A stretch of 64,000 bases of DNA from Parapristionchus giblindavisi (lineage: Eukaryota; Nematoda; Chromadorea; Rhabditida; Diplogasteridae). Position 1 is the stretch's first letter, and each line of letters starts with the position of its first letter. The notes under the pieces were generated by a model, which was not told where the DNA came from, did no database searches, and saw nothing but the letters and a program-made list of their open reading frames with translations. A program made the position numbers and the translations under genes. The stretch covers positions 769,501 to 833,500 of the forward strand of contig CALSFV010000033.1 in assembly GCA_943737045.1 (NCBI GenBank), in the 5' to 3' direction. This document shows, in pieces, positions 9,336 to 19,243 of this stretch.

Positions 9336-9645
9336 GGGTCGTAACCATGTGAGCGAAAGACATTTGCGCCGAATGCATCAATTGCGCCGGTCCCAAATGC
9401 GCCGAGGTATACTTGCGCCATTACCAAATGCGCTGAAGGACATTTGCGCCAGTTCCAAATGCGCCGATGGACATTTGCGCCAGAACCAAATGCGCCGAGG
9501 GACATTTGCGCCAGAACCAAATGCGCCGAGGGACATTTGCGCCAGAACCAAATGCGCCGAGGGACATATGCGCCGGAACCAAATGCGCCGAGGGACATTT
9601 GCGCCGAAGTACATTTGCGCCTAGGGATATTTGCGCCGGAATTTT
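9336..9645 (+). repeat. Minisatellite array forming the left terminal repeat (about 31-bp unit)
   Basis: The unit approximates ACATTTGCGCC, AGAACC, AAATGCGCCGAGGG. Each unit holds two copies of (A/T)TTGCGCC / AAATGCGCC related as an imperfect inverted pair, so both strands stay open and give spurious arginine-rich frames. Confidence 0.85.
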
Positions 9646-10150
9646 AAAATTTCTTTTAAAATTTAAAATCATTTTAAAATACAGGTCAATACTCCCGTCT
9701 GTGTGTGATGTATAGTTTTCTTTTTGATTAAAAAATAGTCCGTGATATTTGGTACGGCACTTGGTGCACCGTATATTGCGAGCCATTCTATCAACATGCC
9801 TAGCCGAAGGTCTGCTCAAGCATGCCGAATCTGATGAACTTTTGTTTGAACAAGCAACAGCTCAAAAACCTACTGTTATACCAATATAAGAAAGAAGGAT
9901 CTATTCAAAAGGCTAATAGAGAAAAGGATTAATGGCAGTTGCTAATGGTGGAAGTTCTATCCAGCACCTTGATGGGTAGAAGTTATATCCAACACCTTGA
10001 ACGTCTATCGAAAAGCTAAAATAAAGTTGAAACTTGTTGAATGCTTTGTTGATTGAATTCTTTGCTGTTGTTGTGTAATCTGTTGCTTTGTTATTTTTCT
10101 TTGTTGAATCGCAGTGTTATGAAATATTAATAATATATATTTATCGTTTC
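9646..10150. other. Interior of the foldback-like element, no gene recognised
   Basis: The stretch has an AT-rich start with TTTTAAAAT runs, then unique sequence. GGTGGAAGTTCTATCCA and GGGTAGAAGTTATATCCA near 9950-9990 are a short tandem near-repeat. No transposase motif is seen. Confidence 0.4.
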
Positions 10151-10153
10151 TTA

Positions 10154-10583
10154 CAAGGGGATGGTCGCAACTGGTCGTGGCCATATGAGATGGCAACAAC
10201 ATGACTAGGATCAGTTTCGATGCTGATTACGAATCCGTTTTCAGAAAGTGCCTAATCTACCTGATTTTCGAGGAAATCGATATTTTAGTTCGGAAATTCG
10301 TGTGGGTTCCTGCGCAAACCGTCCGGGTGGGCTGGTGAACTCAACTATAAACTCTCGCAATAGTTTACCTTACATTGCCGGATCTTTCCGATGCCATCCA
10401 GATAGTTTTTAAAGGAAACTACACGAATTTTCGAATTAATAAGCCAATTTTCAGTACCGATTTTCTCGGAAAAGAGGCCGATTAGGCATTTTCTGAATAC
10501 GGATTCGTAATCAGCATCGAAAACTGATCTTAGTCATGTTATTGCCATCTCATATGGCCAGGACCAGTTGCGACCATCCCTTG
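10154..10583. mobile_element. 430-bp MITE with long inverted arms, Harbinger-type
   Basis: The inverted ends CAAGGGGATGGTCGCAACTG and CCAGTTGCGACCATCCCTTG continue into imperfect inverted arms of about 165 bp. It is flanked by TTA on both sides (10151-10153, 10584-10586). A 3-bp TWA duplication is typical of PIF/Harbinger, so that assignment is inferred. It lies inside the foldback-like element at 9336-11073. Confidence 0.75.
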
Positions 10584-10756
10584 TTAGACAATTAAAAAAT
10601 TGCGATATTTGGGGAAGTAAACATATAATTTAATGGAAAGGTGGATGGAAACACCGTAATATATAGATCACAGCTTTGCAGCAATTGCAACAAAAAATGA
10701 TGAGAGAAGAAAATGAAATAAAAGACAGAGAATCGTATTGGATTCTAATGCTAATG

Positions 10757-11073
10757 TAGTTCGGCGCAAATGTCCCTCGGCGAATTTGGTTCCGGCGCAA
10801 ATGCTCCTCGGCGCATTTGGTACTGGCGCAAATGTACCTCGGCGCAAATGTCCATCGGCGCATTTGGTTCCGGCGCATTTGGTACTGGCGCAAATGTACC
10901 TCGGCGCAAATGTCCCTCGGCGCATTTGGTTCCGGCGCATTTGGTACTGGCGCAAATGTACCTCGGCGCAAATGTCCCTCGGCGCAAATGTAGCTCGGCG
11001 CAATTGGTAACTGGCGCAAATGTCCATTCTCTTCGTGTGGCGCAAATGTCTTTCGCTCACATGGTTACGACCC
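10757..11073 (-). repeat. Minisatellite array forming the right terminal repeat
   Basis: This is the same unit as at 9336-9645 but in reverse orientation, with unit order and spacing reshuffled (some half-units, e.g. CGGCGCAAATGTACCT). The outermost 40 bases mirror the left end. Confidence 0.85.
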
Positions 11074-11675
11074 GAGGGAAGAGATGAATAAGAGGAAATA
11101 TTGAAACATCGATAATAGACGATACGAGTGAATAATCTTTGAACTTTCTCAAGTGCATTACAATCTTTTGAGGTGATAGGATACCAAAAGGATGAAGCGA
11201 AAGAGAGGTGGGGTAGAACGTAAGTAGTATAACATTTGACTAAAATTAAAGGGCAATTTACTGATACAGCCTTGAGTAAAAGATGGAGGGCAACTTGGGC
11301 TTTGGATATTCTATCATGAATGGAGGCAGTAGGTCTTAGGGAGGAATCGACTTGGACTCCTAAGTCACGAACAAGTGGAAGAAGAGTGAGGGGATTATCA
11401 TTTATGAAGTACTGGGATATGAGTGAGCGCGAGCCAATATGGATTACATTACATTTAGGAGCTGACAAAGATAGTTGGTTTACAACGGTCCACCGATAAA
11501 TATCGTTAATAGCCAATTGAAATAGAGAGGAATTGTGACAGTGAGAGGACTTATTATAAGATACATATACTTTGACATCGTCAGCATATGCTTGGATGTG
11601 AACATCGGGATATTGTGAAAGACAATGGGAAATGTCGGCGATATAGAGTACAAAAAGAATTGGTCCTAGGACAGA
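11074..11675 (-). pseudogene. LINE ORF2 fragment: reverse transcriptase core and thumb
   Basis: The frame starts in the RT motif SVLGPILFVLYIADI, continues to the catalytic box IQAYADDVKVYV (YADD) and through the SLSAPKC..HIG and LGVQVDSSL motifs to the thumb-like LPHLSFASSFW..LEKVQR. These are the usual order and spacing for non-LTR retrotransposon RTs of the jockey/CR1 group. The frame is broken by the minisatellite-ended element after SSLPS. The part upstream of SVLGP (endonuclease and N-terminal RT) was never copied here. Confidence 0.9.
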
Positions 11676-11750
11676 CTTATAAGAACTCATGCATCTGCAT
11701 ATCTAATAATTACAATGGTCACTATTCTTGAATGTATTGATTGATTCAGT
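11675..11750. repeat. Tandem repeat, continuation of the interrupted third unit
   Basis: The sequence ACTTATAAGAACTCATGC.. through ACTATTCTTGAATG continues the third 273-289 bp unit after the LINE. It is cut at about 11748 by unrelated sequence starting CAGTTGCAATAAACG. Confidence 0.8.
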
Positions 11751-11985
11751 TGCAATAAACGTTGGGTGTTTATTTAGCCATCCTTTGTATGTGGTTCAAG
11801 TACAGTACAATAAGCTCATAACCATTTATTGAGTAATAAATAACAGAGCCGGGTCGGGTGTGACATTGACCTTGAGGGTCTTCCTCGGAGTCGGGTACAT
11901 CCAGTCAAGACCGAGTGGCTCGACCGGAGGATTCGTACTACTCCGAGAGAAGAAGTCCAGCGGGATTCGGGGTACGGTCTACTAC

Positions 11986-12160
11986 TGAGCTCCACCTTGC
12001 GAGTGCGAGGGAGCTCCGGTAGGACCGACCTGCCCTTAGACCGAGAGACTACCGCGTTGGGGTAGGGTCTGCTTAAGGCCTAGTATGGTTCAGTCACCTT
12101 GAGCTTCACCTCGCGAGTGCGTGGGAGCTCCGGAGGGACCGACCTGCCTGTAAGCCGGGA
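11986..12160 (+). repeat. Two-copy imperfect tandem repeat (about 114 bp)
   Basis: TGAGCTCCACCTTGCGAGTG..GGACCGACCTGCC recurs as TGAGCTTCACCTCGCGAGTG..GGACCGACCTGCC. Confidence 0.7.
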
Positions 12161-13119
12161 CTAGCCGAATGGACCTGTGAGAATGAAAGGAGGCGGCCTT
12201 TTATAGGCGAGGGAGACATGCAAATGGGGAGCTAATCCTTTTATGGTAATTAGATTACCCGGACTGTAACTCCTCCCCACTACGCGATTATGTGAATCAC
12301 GTAGTATAAGGATTTGCCGATCCACATGTCTCTCCTCAGCATACTCGATATCGGACTGATCTCGTTTCAGGCTGTAATTGAGATACTTGAACCATCGACG
12401 AAATTCACCAACATTTTCTCCCCTTCGTCGGAGGGTTGGAGACAATTAGGAATAGATCAGTTATCGAGAATTTTTATTGCCTGCCTGCACTTTCATCGCT
12501 CGGTTCCTGGATAGAGATTCCTTCAACTTCGGTTCGCTTACGGTTGCACGTGAAGCTCAGACCATAACCAGACTACTATAGAGAGTTGTATTCGGTTTCA
12601 ATATTGTCGCACGATCTGTGATCATTGCGATTACACAAACAGCAGATACGCCAACCACTTCGAGAAGTTCGGCGGTAGCCTACGTCTCCTCTTTAGCATC
12701 AGATTCGGGAGGGTGCTTAGAGTTTTAGACTCCTCCCCAGTTTTCCGCCTTCGGAAAACGTCTGATGCTCTCCGAACGCTTTCTTTCTCGTTTGTTGTTG
12801 CTGAATAGCCTGTGCCACTCTACCAAAAGCTAACCGGTTCTTTATTAGAGATAATGTCTGGTTCTGATGGTTATGCCATCTGAGAACTGCAGGTTGCTTT
12901 TGTTTTCTGACTTGTGGAATTGATAGCGAGATCACCAAAAAGCATACTTCATGAGTTGAAGTGTGGCGAACCACCCGGTACATGTTTCGAGACAATAACC
13001 GTGCTCTCTGGTAATTGATTCATCACGACTTAGGTGTGCCATGAATCCTCTCCGCCATCCGGATTCCCATGAGGGAACTGAGTATCCACCTCACTTTCCT
13101 AGTCAGGGGCATTGCTAGT

Positions 13120-13276
13120 GCACCTTGTTGGAGGCATCCCTTGAGTAAGGGAAATTGAGTACTGTCTCTCCGACAAGTTTGTGCTTATCAAAATTACTCT
13201 TGCACCTTGCTAGAGGCATCCTCTGTGTAGAGGAATCGAGTAACTGCCTCTTCGACAAGTTTGTGCTTCACAACAT
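13120..13276 (+). repeat. Two-copy imperfect tandem repeat (about 79 bp)
   Basis: Both copies run from CACCTTG(T/C)T(G/A)GAGGCATCC to GACAAGTTTGTGCTT. Confidence 0.75.
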
Positions 13277-13304
13277 TGAGTATGAGAAAGTGTTCGTATT
13301 TGCT

Positions 13305-13632
13305 GGATACTCTGCTGACGGAATCGTACAGTTGTTCATTATTTGAGAGAGTCTCAGAACTGTAACTGCGACTTCTACGTCTACGGAGCAGGCTTATGCC
13401 AGTCTGGATACTCTGTTGACGGAAATCTTGCAGTTGGTTCATTTATTCTGAGTCATTAAAGAGAGTCTCTGAACTGTAACTGCGACTTCTACGTCTACGG
13501 AGCAGGCTTATGCCAGTCTGGATACTCTGCTGACGGAGATCGTACAGTTGTTCATTTATTCTGAGTCATTTGAGAGTCTCTGAACTGTAACTGCGATCTC
13601 TACGTCTACTGAGCAGACTTATACCAGTCTCA
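13305..13632 (+). repeat. Three-copy tandem repeat (units about 101-114 bp)
   Basis: GGATACTCTG(C/T)TGACGGA starts at 13305, 13406 and 13520. Each is followed by CTGAACTGTAACTGCGA and CTACGTCTAC. The last unit decays after 13600. Confidence 0.8.
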
Positions 13633-14567
13633 TGATCGTCAAGAACGCCAGTGATTCTCTCAGATTTGTTTCGAAGCGTCACTCCACCCCAGCCTGCGCA
13701 CTGGGATGGTTAACTGCTTCAGAGTACTGATTTCTCAGCCACTCTTGACTTCTAGCAGCACGGACTGGCTCAGCTGAGGTTGCTTTTTCAACCCTCAAGC
13801 TGGTTGAGATTCGAGCGCGACTCGATATCACCAATATCCCTCATCGTACTCTCATTTTTTTAGACGCGTCATTGAGTACGAGGGGTGCTCGTGTTAGAGT
13901 CTGGTGAATCGACCACGAGTGGGTCCAGATTCAATTCGAGGTCGGTGATTTGAGTTCAACGGACTCAGGCCATGCCGAGCATCTGCGCATGCCTTCCTCG
14001 TTATGCAACCGGTATCCGTAGATCCGTTGCATCTTTCCGAGTGGTGGGCAATACGCCTCTTGTATCAGCGTATCACTTGGACGGACGAAACTCAACACAT
14101 GGTTGCCGAATTTTTATTTCGGTGTCAACCAAACGTTTTGATTCGAATCTGTACTAGAAGGTGAGTATGAGACTGTCGATATTCTCGTTTGGAGAAATCG
14201 TTAGCTTCCTTCTGCACTGTTACCGTGCTTTTTGTGAACGGGAATCACGGTATATGAAGCACGACAGAGATTGAGCATTCTATCGCCTCCCACTACCATC
14301 TCGATATGAGAGGTCATGGTTCAGTTTGAGACTGTTAAACCATCCTCAATCGAGTAGACTCACAAGGGAAGTCAGAGTTGTCAGTCCGGGCTTTCGGGAT
14401 GAGACATATGCCATTCGATAGGTCTCCTAAAAAGAAGAAGTTTTCTATTGCCCATTTTTCCTGGCGGCTCCTGGGCGCCGAGATATTTGCATATTCCCAT
14501 TTCACTTTTCTCGTGTTGTAAGAACAACCGGTCTCTTTGCTCTTTCGAAGAACAAGATAAGAGAGGA

Positions 14568-14632
14568 AGTGGTGGCCGAGTGGGTAGGAGCCATGTCTCA
14601 AAATCTTTTGCTCGTGTGTTCAATTCTTTCAA
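14568..14632 (+). ncRNA. tRNA(Ser/Leu)-like segment, SINE-type
   Basis: TGGCCGAGTGG (14573-14583) is the A box typical of Ser and Leu tRNAs. TGTTCAATTC (about 14617-14626) is a degenerate B box. The same segment lies inverted at about 15150-15214 and direct at about 17404-17468. It probably heads a SINE contained in the P1 arm. Confidence 0.5.
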
Positions 14633-14977
14633 GATGATTTCTTTTTTGCAATTTTTTCAAAGCATGAAATTAAAATTTTATTAACAACAAAAGAAGAGTA
14701 ATATTTTTTGAATATCTAGGTACAAAGATAACATCTCCCTCTCCCTCTTGATCGTCTTCCCTCGCACCCCTGTTGCCGTAACCCTGGGCACTTTTTTTAA
14801 CTTCTTTCCGAAATATCGGAAAGTTTTCGATATTCTTTTTTTTCTCACGTTTTTTCTCTCTCGTTTTTAATAGAGGATCTAATCTCTTATTCTGAATTGG
14901 CCTTGAATTTTTCACTGGCCTAACATTGATCACCCGCAGGACTCCCTTGAATAATGGCTTGGTACCTTTTTACCTTT

Positions 14978-15048
14978 TAATAGAGAGAGGGAAATGGAGG
15001 GAAAGAGGTAGAGGGAGGGAGAGGTAGAGGGAGAGGGAGAGGGAGATG
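14978..15048 (+). repeat. Polypurine microsatellite (GAGGGA)n
   Basis: Runs of GAGGGA/GGTAGAGG lie at the inner end of the P1 right arm. The matching polypyrimidine run is at 17573-17637. Confidence 0.8.
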
Positions 15049-16087
15049 TTATCTTTGTACCTAGATATTCAAAAAATTGTTACTATTCTTTTGTTGTTAA
15101 TAAAATTTTAATTTCATGCTTTGAAAAAATTGCAAAAAAAGAAATCATCTTGAAAGAATTGAACACACGAGCAAAAGATTTTGAGACATGGCTCCTACCC
15201 ACTCGGCCACCACTTCCTCTCTTATCTTGTTCTTCGAAAGAGCAAAGAGACCGGTTGTTCTTACAACACGAGAAAAGTGAAAGGGGAATATGCAAATATC
15301 TCGGCGCCCAGGAGCCGCCAGGAAAAATGGGCAATAGAAAACTTCTTCTTTTTAGGAGACCTATCGAATGGTATATGTCTCATCCCGAAAGCCCGGACTG
15401 ACAACTCTGACTTCCCTTGTCAGCGTTTTCGAACATTTCATACTCATGAGAGCATTAATGGAATTGTGCAGGCTTTCCAATTTGAGAATGGAATAAGCCG
15501 AGCACTACGGTTCCGAGTCTCGATTCTACCAGTCCCAGAGTGACTACGCTTTGATACCAATGTTTCTGGTCAGAAATTTACAGCCTCTTGCTGTCCAGTG
15601 ATGTCGGGACATATCACCATAGTCTCCGAATTCAGTCAATAATATCCTCTTGGCCATCAAGGTATTAACTGATGGCTGTGGTCATTTTACCGTGACCTTT
15701 GCGGTCAGAGAGACGGTGACCTCTGGAACTAGTCGCTATTCGACCGTTCACAGCCTCATCACTGGCTCCATCTGAGATAAGGCGGTCTCAGATCTACCAT
15801 GGAGTTTTACGGATTTCTGACCGAGAAACCTTTTGTGCCAGGTCGAGTGCCTTGGCTATTGGCTAGTGTGTTGGCTTTTTTCAGAACATTTCCATGTTCG
15901 ATCTACCTGATGAGTTGCCTTCACGTACTGACAATGTGCTGTATCGGTATAAACTACTAGCTGTTCTTTGAACTTGCTAGCCAGTTCGTGGTCTTGTCAG
16001 ATCGGTGTTATAGCAGGACGGTGGAGGCCATCGCTATCACCGATTTCATAGCTTAGTTCTATCAGTACGTGACTCATTCAAGGATGT

Positions 16088-16375
16088 CTACGGGATCTGT
16101 GACTTCCCGACCGGACAACGATCGAACCACTCGTGATCAGAGTGCGGAAATATTTTGTCGCACGTGAGCGTAACAGCCTCCTCGTATGAGATGCACGAGG
16201 GCAAATACTGCAGGTTCTCTCGAAAAGCTGTCGTTTTCGAAACCATGCTATTGGTGTTAACCGAACCCAGGCTCGAGCTGGAAGTAAGGGCACCGTTCAG
16301 GATAGTGATCGTCCTGAATGCCCACACCAAGAAAATTGCGATAAATGCTGCGCACTCAAACAACAAGGATCTCAT
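16088..16375 (-). CDS. Small ORF at P2 centre, predicted membrane-anchored protein, unknown
   Basis: The 95-codon frame starts at a real ATG (16373-16375) with MRSLLFECAAFIAIFLVWAF, a strongly hydrophobic N-terminal stretch that looks like a signal peptide or type II membrane anchor. It is followed by a Ser/Thr-rich stem (LTSSSSLGSVNTNSMVSKTT) and a part with CISYEEAVTLTC and FDRCPVGK (four cysteines in all after residue 8). The hydrophobic part lies in the single-copy P2 spacer and the rest in the left arm. The frame also continues upstream without a stop into the right arm (to 16492). It may be a captured exon of a secreted or Golgi protein. I recognise no family. Confidence 0.35.
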   Translation of the reverse strand: MRSLLFECAAFIAIFLVWAFRTITILNGALTSSSSLGSVNTNSMVSKTTAFRENLQYLPSCISYEEAVTLTCDKIFPHSDHEWFDRCPVGKSQIP

Positions 16376-17572
16376 GTCCAATTTCACTGTAACTGAAGCC
16401 GCACAGGTGACCAGTTGACAGTATTCGCCTCGTGAGCAGTATTTGCCCTCGTGCATCTCATACGAGGAGGCTGTTACGCTCACGTGCGACAAAATATTTC
16501 CGCACTCTGATCACGAGTGGTTCGATCGTTGTCCGGTCGGGAAGTCACAGATCCCGTAGACATCCTTGAATGAGTCACGTACTGATAGAACTAAGCTATG
16601 AAATCGGTGATAGCGATGGCCTCCACCGTCCTGCTATAACACCGATCTGACAAGACCACGAACTGGCTAGCAAGTTCAAAGAACAGCTAGTAGTTTATAC
16701 CGATACAGCACATTGTCAGTACGTGAAGGCAACTCATCAGGTAGATCGAACATGGAAATGTTCTGAAAAAAAGCCAACACACTAGCCAATAGCCAAGGCA
16801 CTCGACCTGGCACAAAAGGTTTCTCGGTCAGAAATCCGTAAAACTCCATGGTAGATCTGAGACCGCCTTATCTCAGATGGAGCCAGTGATGAGGCTGTGA
16901 ACGGTCGAATAGCGACTAGTTCCAGAGGTCACCGTCTCTCTGACCGCAAAGGTCACGGTAAAATGACCACAGCCATCAGTTAATACCTTGATGGCCAAGA
17001 GGATATTATTGACTGAATTCGGAGACTATGGTGATATGTCCCGACATCACTGGACAGCAAGAGGCTGTAAATTTCTGACCAGAAACATTGGTATCAAAGC
17101 GTAGTCACTCTGGGACTGGTAGAATCGAGACTCGGAACCGTAGTGCTCGGCTTATTCCATTCTCAAATTGGAAAGCCTGCACAATTCCATTAATGCTCTC
17201 ATGAGTATGAAATGTTCGAAAACGCTGACAAGGGAAGAGACATATACCATTCGATAGGTCTCCTAAAAAGAAGAAGTTTTCTATTGCCCATTTTTCCTGG
17301 CGGCTCCTGGGCGCCGAGATATTTGCATATTCCCCTTTCACTTTTCTCGTGTTGTAAGAACAACCGGTCTCTTTGCTCTTTCGAAGAACAAGATAAGAGA
17401 GGAAGTGGTGGCCGAGTGGGTAGGAGCCATGTCTCAAAATCTTTTGCTCGTGTGTTCAATTCTTTCAAGATGATTTCTTTTTTTGCAATTTTTTCAAAGC
17501 ATGAAATTAAAATTTTATTAACAACAAAAGAATAGTAACAATTTTTTGAATATCTAGGTACAAAGATAACAT

Positions 17573-17637
17573 CTCCCTCTCCCTCTCCCTCTACCTCTCC
17601 CTCCCTCTACCTCTTTCCCTCCATTTCCCTCTCTCTA
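17573..17637 (+). repeat. Polypyrimidine microsatellite (CCCTCT)n
   Basis: This is the P2 mirror of the purine run at 14978-15048, with the same interruptions (CTACCT). Confidence 0.8.
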
Positions 17638-17840
17638 TTAAAAGGTAAAAAGGTACCAAGCCATTATTCAAGGGAGTCCCGCGGGTGATCAATGTTAGGC
17701 CAGTGAAAAATTCAAGGCCAATTCAGAATAAGAGATTAGATCCTCTATTAAAAACGAGAGAGAAAAAACGTGAGAAAAAAAAGAATATCGAAAACTTTCC
17801 GATATTTCGGAAAGAAGTTAAAAAAAGTGCCCAGGGTTAC

Positions 17841-18549
17841 AAGTTTAGATTAAATATTGGCGTGTCACGAATTCTTTAATGCTAAAAATGCATGGTTCAA
17901 TGTTGTTAATTCGGCTGGAGCGGCCGTTGTTCAACATGAAACGTTGCCAAATACTCAGAATTTTTTGCTCTTTCGTTTGGTATATGACACGCTGGGTCTA
18001 GCAGAAAATTTTTCATGTCAGGTATTCTTTTGTTCTTATCAGAGTGATAGCTACTTTTGTACTTTGGGCATTATGGAATCAACACAAGATTACAGTTTGA
18101 CATGAACTGAAGTGTAGATTATTCAGAATTTTTTGCTCTTTCACGTGGTATATGCTACGATAAGTTTAGATTAAATATTGGCGTGTCACGAATTCTTTAA
18201 TGCTAAAAAATGCATGGTTCAATGTTGTTAATTCGGCTGGAGCGGCCGTTGTTCAACATGGAACGTTACAAAGTACTCAGAATTTTTTGCTCTTTCGTTT
18301 GGTATATGACACGCTGGGTCTAGCAGAAAATTTTTTCATGTCAGGTATTCTTTTGGTCTTATCAGAGTGAAAGCTACTTTTTTACTTTGGGCATTGTGGA
18401 ATCAACACAAGATTACAGTTTGACATGAACTGAAGTGTAGATTATTCAGAATTTTTTGCTCTTTCACGTGGTATATGCTACGATAAGTTTAGATTAAATA
18501 TTGGCGTGTCACGAATTCTTTAATGCTAAAAATGCATGGTTCAATGTTG
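17841..18549 (+). repeat. 321-bp satellite, left segment (about 2.2 monomers)
   Basis: The satellite begins abruptly at AAGTTTAGATTAAATATTGG after the P2 arm. It is cut at 18549 by the 2066-bp element. Confidence 0.95.
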
Positions 18550-19170
18550 TTAAAGGAAGTGTGCAGATAAAGATAATTGTGTGTCAGAAAATTTATATCG
18601 GTATGTTACATCAATTAAACGAAAAAAAGAATTTTTTTAAATAATATAGAATTTAAAAAAAATATTAATCAGATTAAATCGTTCCGGGCGTGCTGCCCAA
18701 AATTGCTAACGGTTAAATAAAAACACTACTCTTGGGTGGCCCCGCCCACGCGATTTACCTTCTGTTTCCGTTGGTTTTTCAGTTTAATTTTATAATTTTA
18801 ATTGTTTATTAGTGTTGTTTTCACTACCAGTTGTTGATACAATTCTTTCTCTAACTCATCTCATTCTCGTCTGCACTTACCGATGTATTTGGCTCTCTTT
18901 TGCTACGTAATCTTGATTTAAAGCAGAAATTAGCTTATTTTTCTCAACTTTTCAAAGTTTGGGTAAAATAAGTGCTTCTATCGTGCTGAAATGTTCAAAT
19001 AAAACGTTGGCTCTACTTGTTCCATGTATTCTCCCTGTTCCATTTTAGTTCCTCTCACTGCACTTCTAAATATTCTTTCATCGTGTTCGCATTCATTCTC
19101 TCTGATATCATCATTACTTTGTCCAAACAGTAATGTGCGAATGTACCACAGTGTACAGTCCGAATATTGC

Positions 19171-19243
19171 TTACGTGCGTAAACCGTAACCTCCTCAGCC
19201 GCGTCTCCGTCGTTACGGCAGAGGTTACGGCGAAGGCACGTAA
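19171..19243. repeat. Imperfect hairpin, 23-bp arms
   Basis: TTACGTGCGTAAACCGTAAC.. (19171-19193) pairs with GAGGTTACGGCGAAGGCACG.. (19221-19243) at 19 of 23 positions. The loop is 27 bases. Confidence 0.75.

Larger units (their letters stand above)
9336..11073. mobile_element. 1738-bp foldback-like element with minisatellite terminal inverted repeats
   Basis: The ends are inverted: GGGTCGTAACCATGTGAGCG at 9336 and its reverse complement ending at 11073. It is flanked by an 8-bp target duplication GAGGGAAG (9328-9335 and 11074-11081). Each terminal repeat continues inward as a tandem array of about 31 bp. The Drosophila FB family is the known precedent for inverted repeats built of tandem repeats. 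The interior has no intact transposase. A minus-strand stretch near 9720-9800 (RCTKCRTKYHG) hints at a Cys-rich domain but is too short to name. Removal restores the LINE frame. Confidence 0.85.
8347..11674 (-). mobile_element. 5'-truncated LINE (jockey/CR1-group-like), with nested insertions
   Basis: The LINE is flanked by the 7-bp duplication ACTTATA (8340-8346 and 11675-11681) inside a tandem repeat unit. The 5' end (11674) starts within the reverse transcriptase and the 3' end (8347) has an AT-rich simple tail. Both are typical of target-primed reverse transcription. It was later interrupted by the 348-bp TTAA element (8942-9289) and by the 1738-bp foldback-like element (9336-11073). With both removed, the frame from 11675 to 8782 is 804 bases, exactly 268 codons, with no internal stop. 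The 3' untranslated part is 8347-8781. Confidence 0.88.
11751..14361. other. Unclassified GC-richer region with tandem duplications
   Basis: The base composition differs from the surroundings and there are many short direct repeats. Candidate explanations are the untranslated or LTR-like part of a large retroelement, or degenerate tandem DNA. A minus-strand frame at 12161-12445 has no recognisable domain. I find no RT, integrase or protease motif. Confidence 0.4.
14362..15420. repeat. Inverted repeat P1 (arms 14362-14748 and 15032-15420)
   Basis: Arms of about 388 bp are almost identical in reverse complement; position pairs sum to 29782 over most of the length, with a small indel near the inner ends. 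The spacer 14749-15031 is pyrimidine-rich. The right arm is re-used as part of the larger inverted repeat P2, and a third copy lies at about 17223-17590. Confidence 0.9.
14778..17840. repeat. Inverted repeat P2 (arms 14778-16211 and 16436-17840)
   Basis: The 1434-bp and 1405-bp arms are near-identical reverse complements. The size difference is a 29-bp loss in the right arm near 17235, where the left arm has the CCCGAAAGCCCGGACTGAC block. The spacer 16212-16435 is single-copy. The right arm ends exactly where satellite DNA and the left arm of P3 begin (17841). Confidence 0.92.

Noticed and set aside
9349..11087. Arginine- and proline-rich open frames in several overlapping frames (NAPRDICA, LGAFGSGAN patterns)
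   Set aside because: They are translations of the 31-bp minisatellite, which is a near-multiple of codons without stops on both strands; all are shadows of the repeat.
11751..14361. LTR retrotransposon with coding capacity
   Set aside because: I could find no protease, reverse transcriptase or integrase motif in any frame and no paired LTR.
14335..17535. Paired open frames on both strands (e.g. starting MRHGSYPLGHHF and MPIFPGGSWAPRYLH)
   Set aside because: They are the same sequence read in the inverted arms of P1 and P2; no family resemblance, and they overlap a tRNA-like segment.
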